Assembly (NCBI GenBank): GCA_034401795.1
Contig: JAVVLW010001591.1
Coordinates: forward strand, 29,001-93,000
Direction: 5' to 3'
DNA length: 64,000 nucleotides
Source of the DNA: Chaetoderma sp. LZ-2023a
Taxonomy: Eukaryota; Mollusca; Caudofoveata; Chaetodermatida; Chaetodermatidae
Position numbers and translations under genes: made by a program
Notes under the pieces: generated by a model
What the model saw: the letters and a program-made list of their open reading frames with translations, nothing else
Databases searched by the model: none
What the model was told of the DNA's origin: nothing
Shown: positions 63,977-64,000 of the stretch, piece after piece
Position numbering within the stretch: the stretch's first letter is position 1
Layout: every line of letters starts with the position of its first letter

Positions 63977-64000
63977 CCGAGACCTGGTGTTCTCCCAGGC

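Larger units (their letters stand above)
61467..64000 (-). mobile_element. DIRS retroelement copy C, runs off the window
   Basis: Different subfamily from copies A and B, also in sense with PIBF1. It has a left tip TGAAGGAAATTTCAATTTCC and an internal complementary region at about 61715-61813 (GAATGGTGAGTATTG on one side, inverted on the other). Next come a tyrosine recombinase (about 63290-62316) and RNase H plus linker (from about 63050 to the window end). A C15 run lies at 61964-61978. It is partial here, with a few breaks; age is probably intermediate. Confidence 0.88.

Overview
The window looks like intron-rich nuclear DNA from a marine invertebrate, most likely a mollusc and perhaps a bivalve. 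The evidence is two animal genes split into small exons with GT-AG introns, an AT-rich background, very many short inverted-repeat elements, and DIRS-type retroelements. The species is an inference. No bacterial genes, rRNA, tRNA or CRISPR array were seen.

Two conserved host genes run towards each other. On the + strand, seven exons (2623-15185) encode the C-terminal ~301 residues of TBCK: the end of the TBC domain, a linker and the rhodanese-like domain, then the stop codon. On the - strand, twelve exons (60983 down to about 21711) encode most of PIBF1/CEP90, a coiled-coil protein of centriolar satellites and centrioles; its first exons lie beyond 64000. All exon joints keep the reading frame and match the vertebrate proteins as I remember them. 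The 16.4-21.7 kb stretch between the two 3' ends holds only repeats.

Four DIRS (tyrosine-recombinase) retroelements occupy about 19 kb. A broken + strand remnant lies at 1-2553. Two closely related ~7 kb copies lie at 25985-33035 and 36536-43551. A partial copy of another subfamily runs from 61467 past the window end. Each sits in an intron, or just upstream of an exon, in the same orientation as the host gene. The pieces seen include inverted terminal repeats, an internal complementary region, a gag-like region, RT-RNase H and a tyrosine recombinase.

Most other intron and intergenic DNA is small palindromic elements. P1 and P4 are flanked by TTAA; P2 and P3 have a core beginning near GTTGAATATTTTGAAAC. 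Several are nested in one another, and one P1-in-P3 nest shows a clean TTAA duplication. There are also two minisatellites (48-bp unit at 4947-5630, 42-bp unit at 55925-56640), tandem families of about 150 and 600 bp, a hAT-like inverted-repeat element, and a degraded unrecognised coding remnant near 47.3-48.2 kb. The strongest new observations are a P3 terminus that overlaps the 5' splice site of a PIBF1 exon, the all-sense DIRS orientation, and two similar DIRS copies flanking one 131-nt PIBF1 exon.
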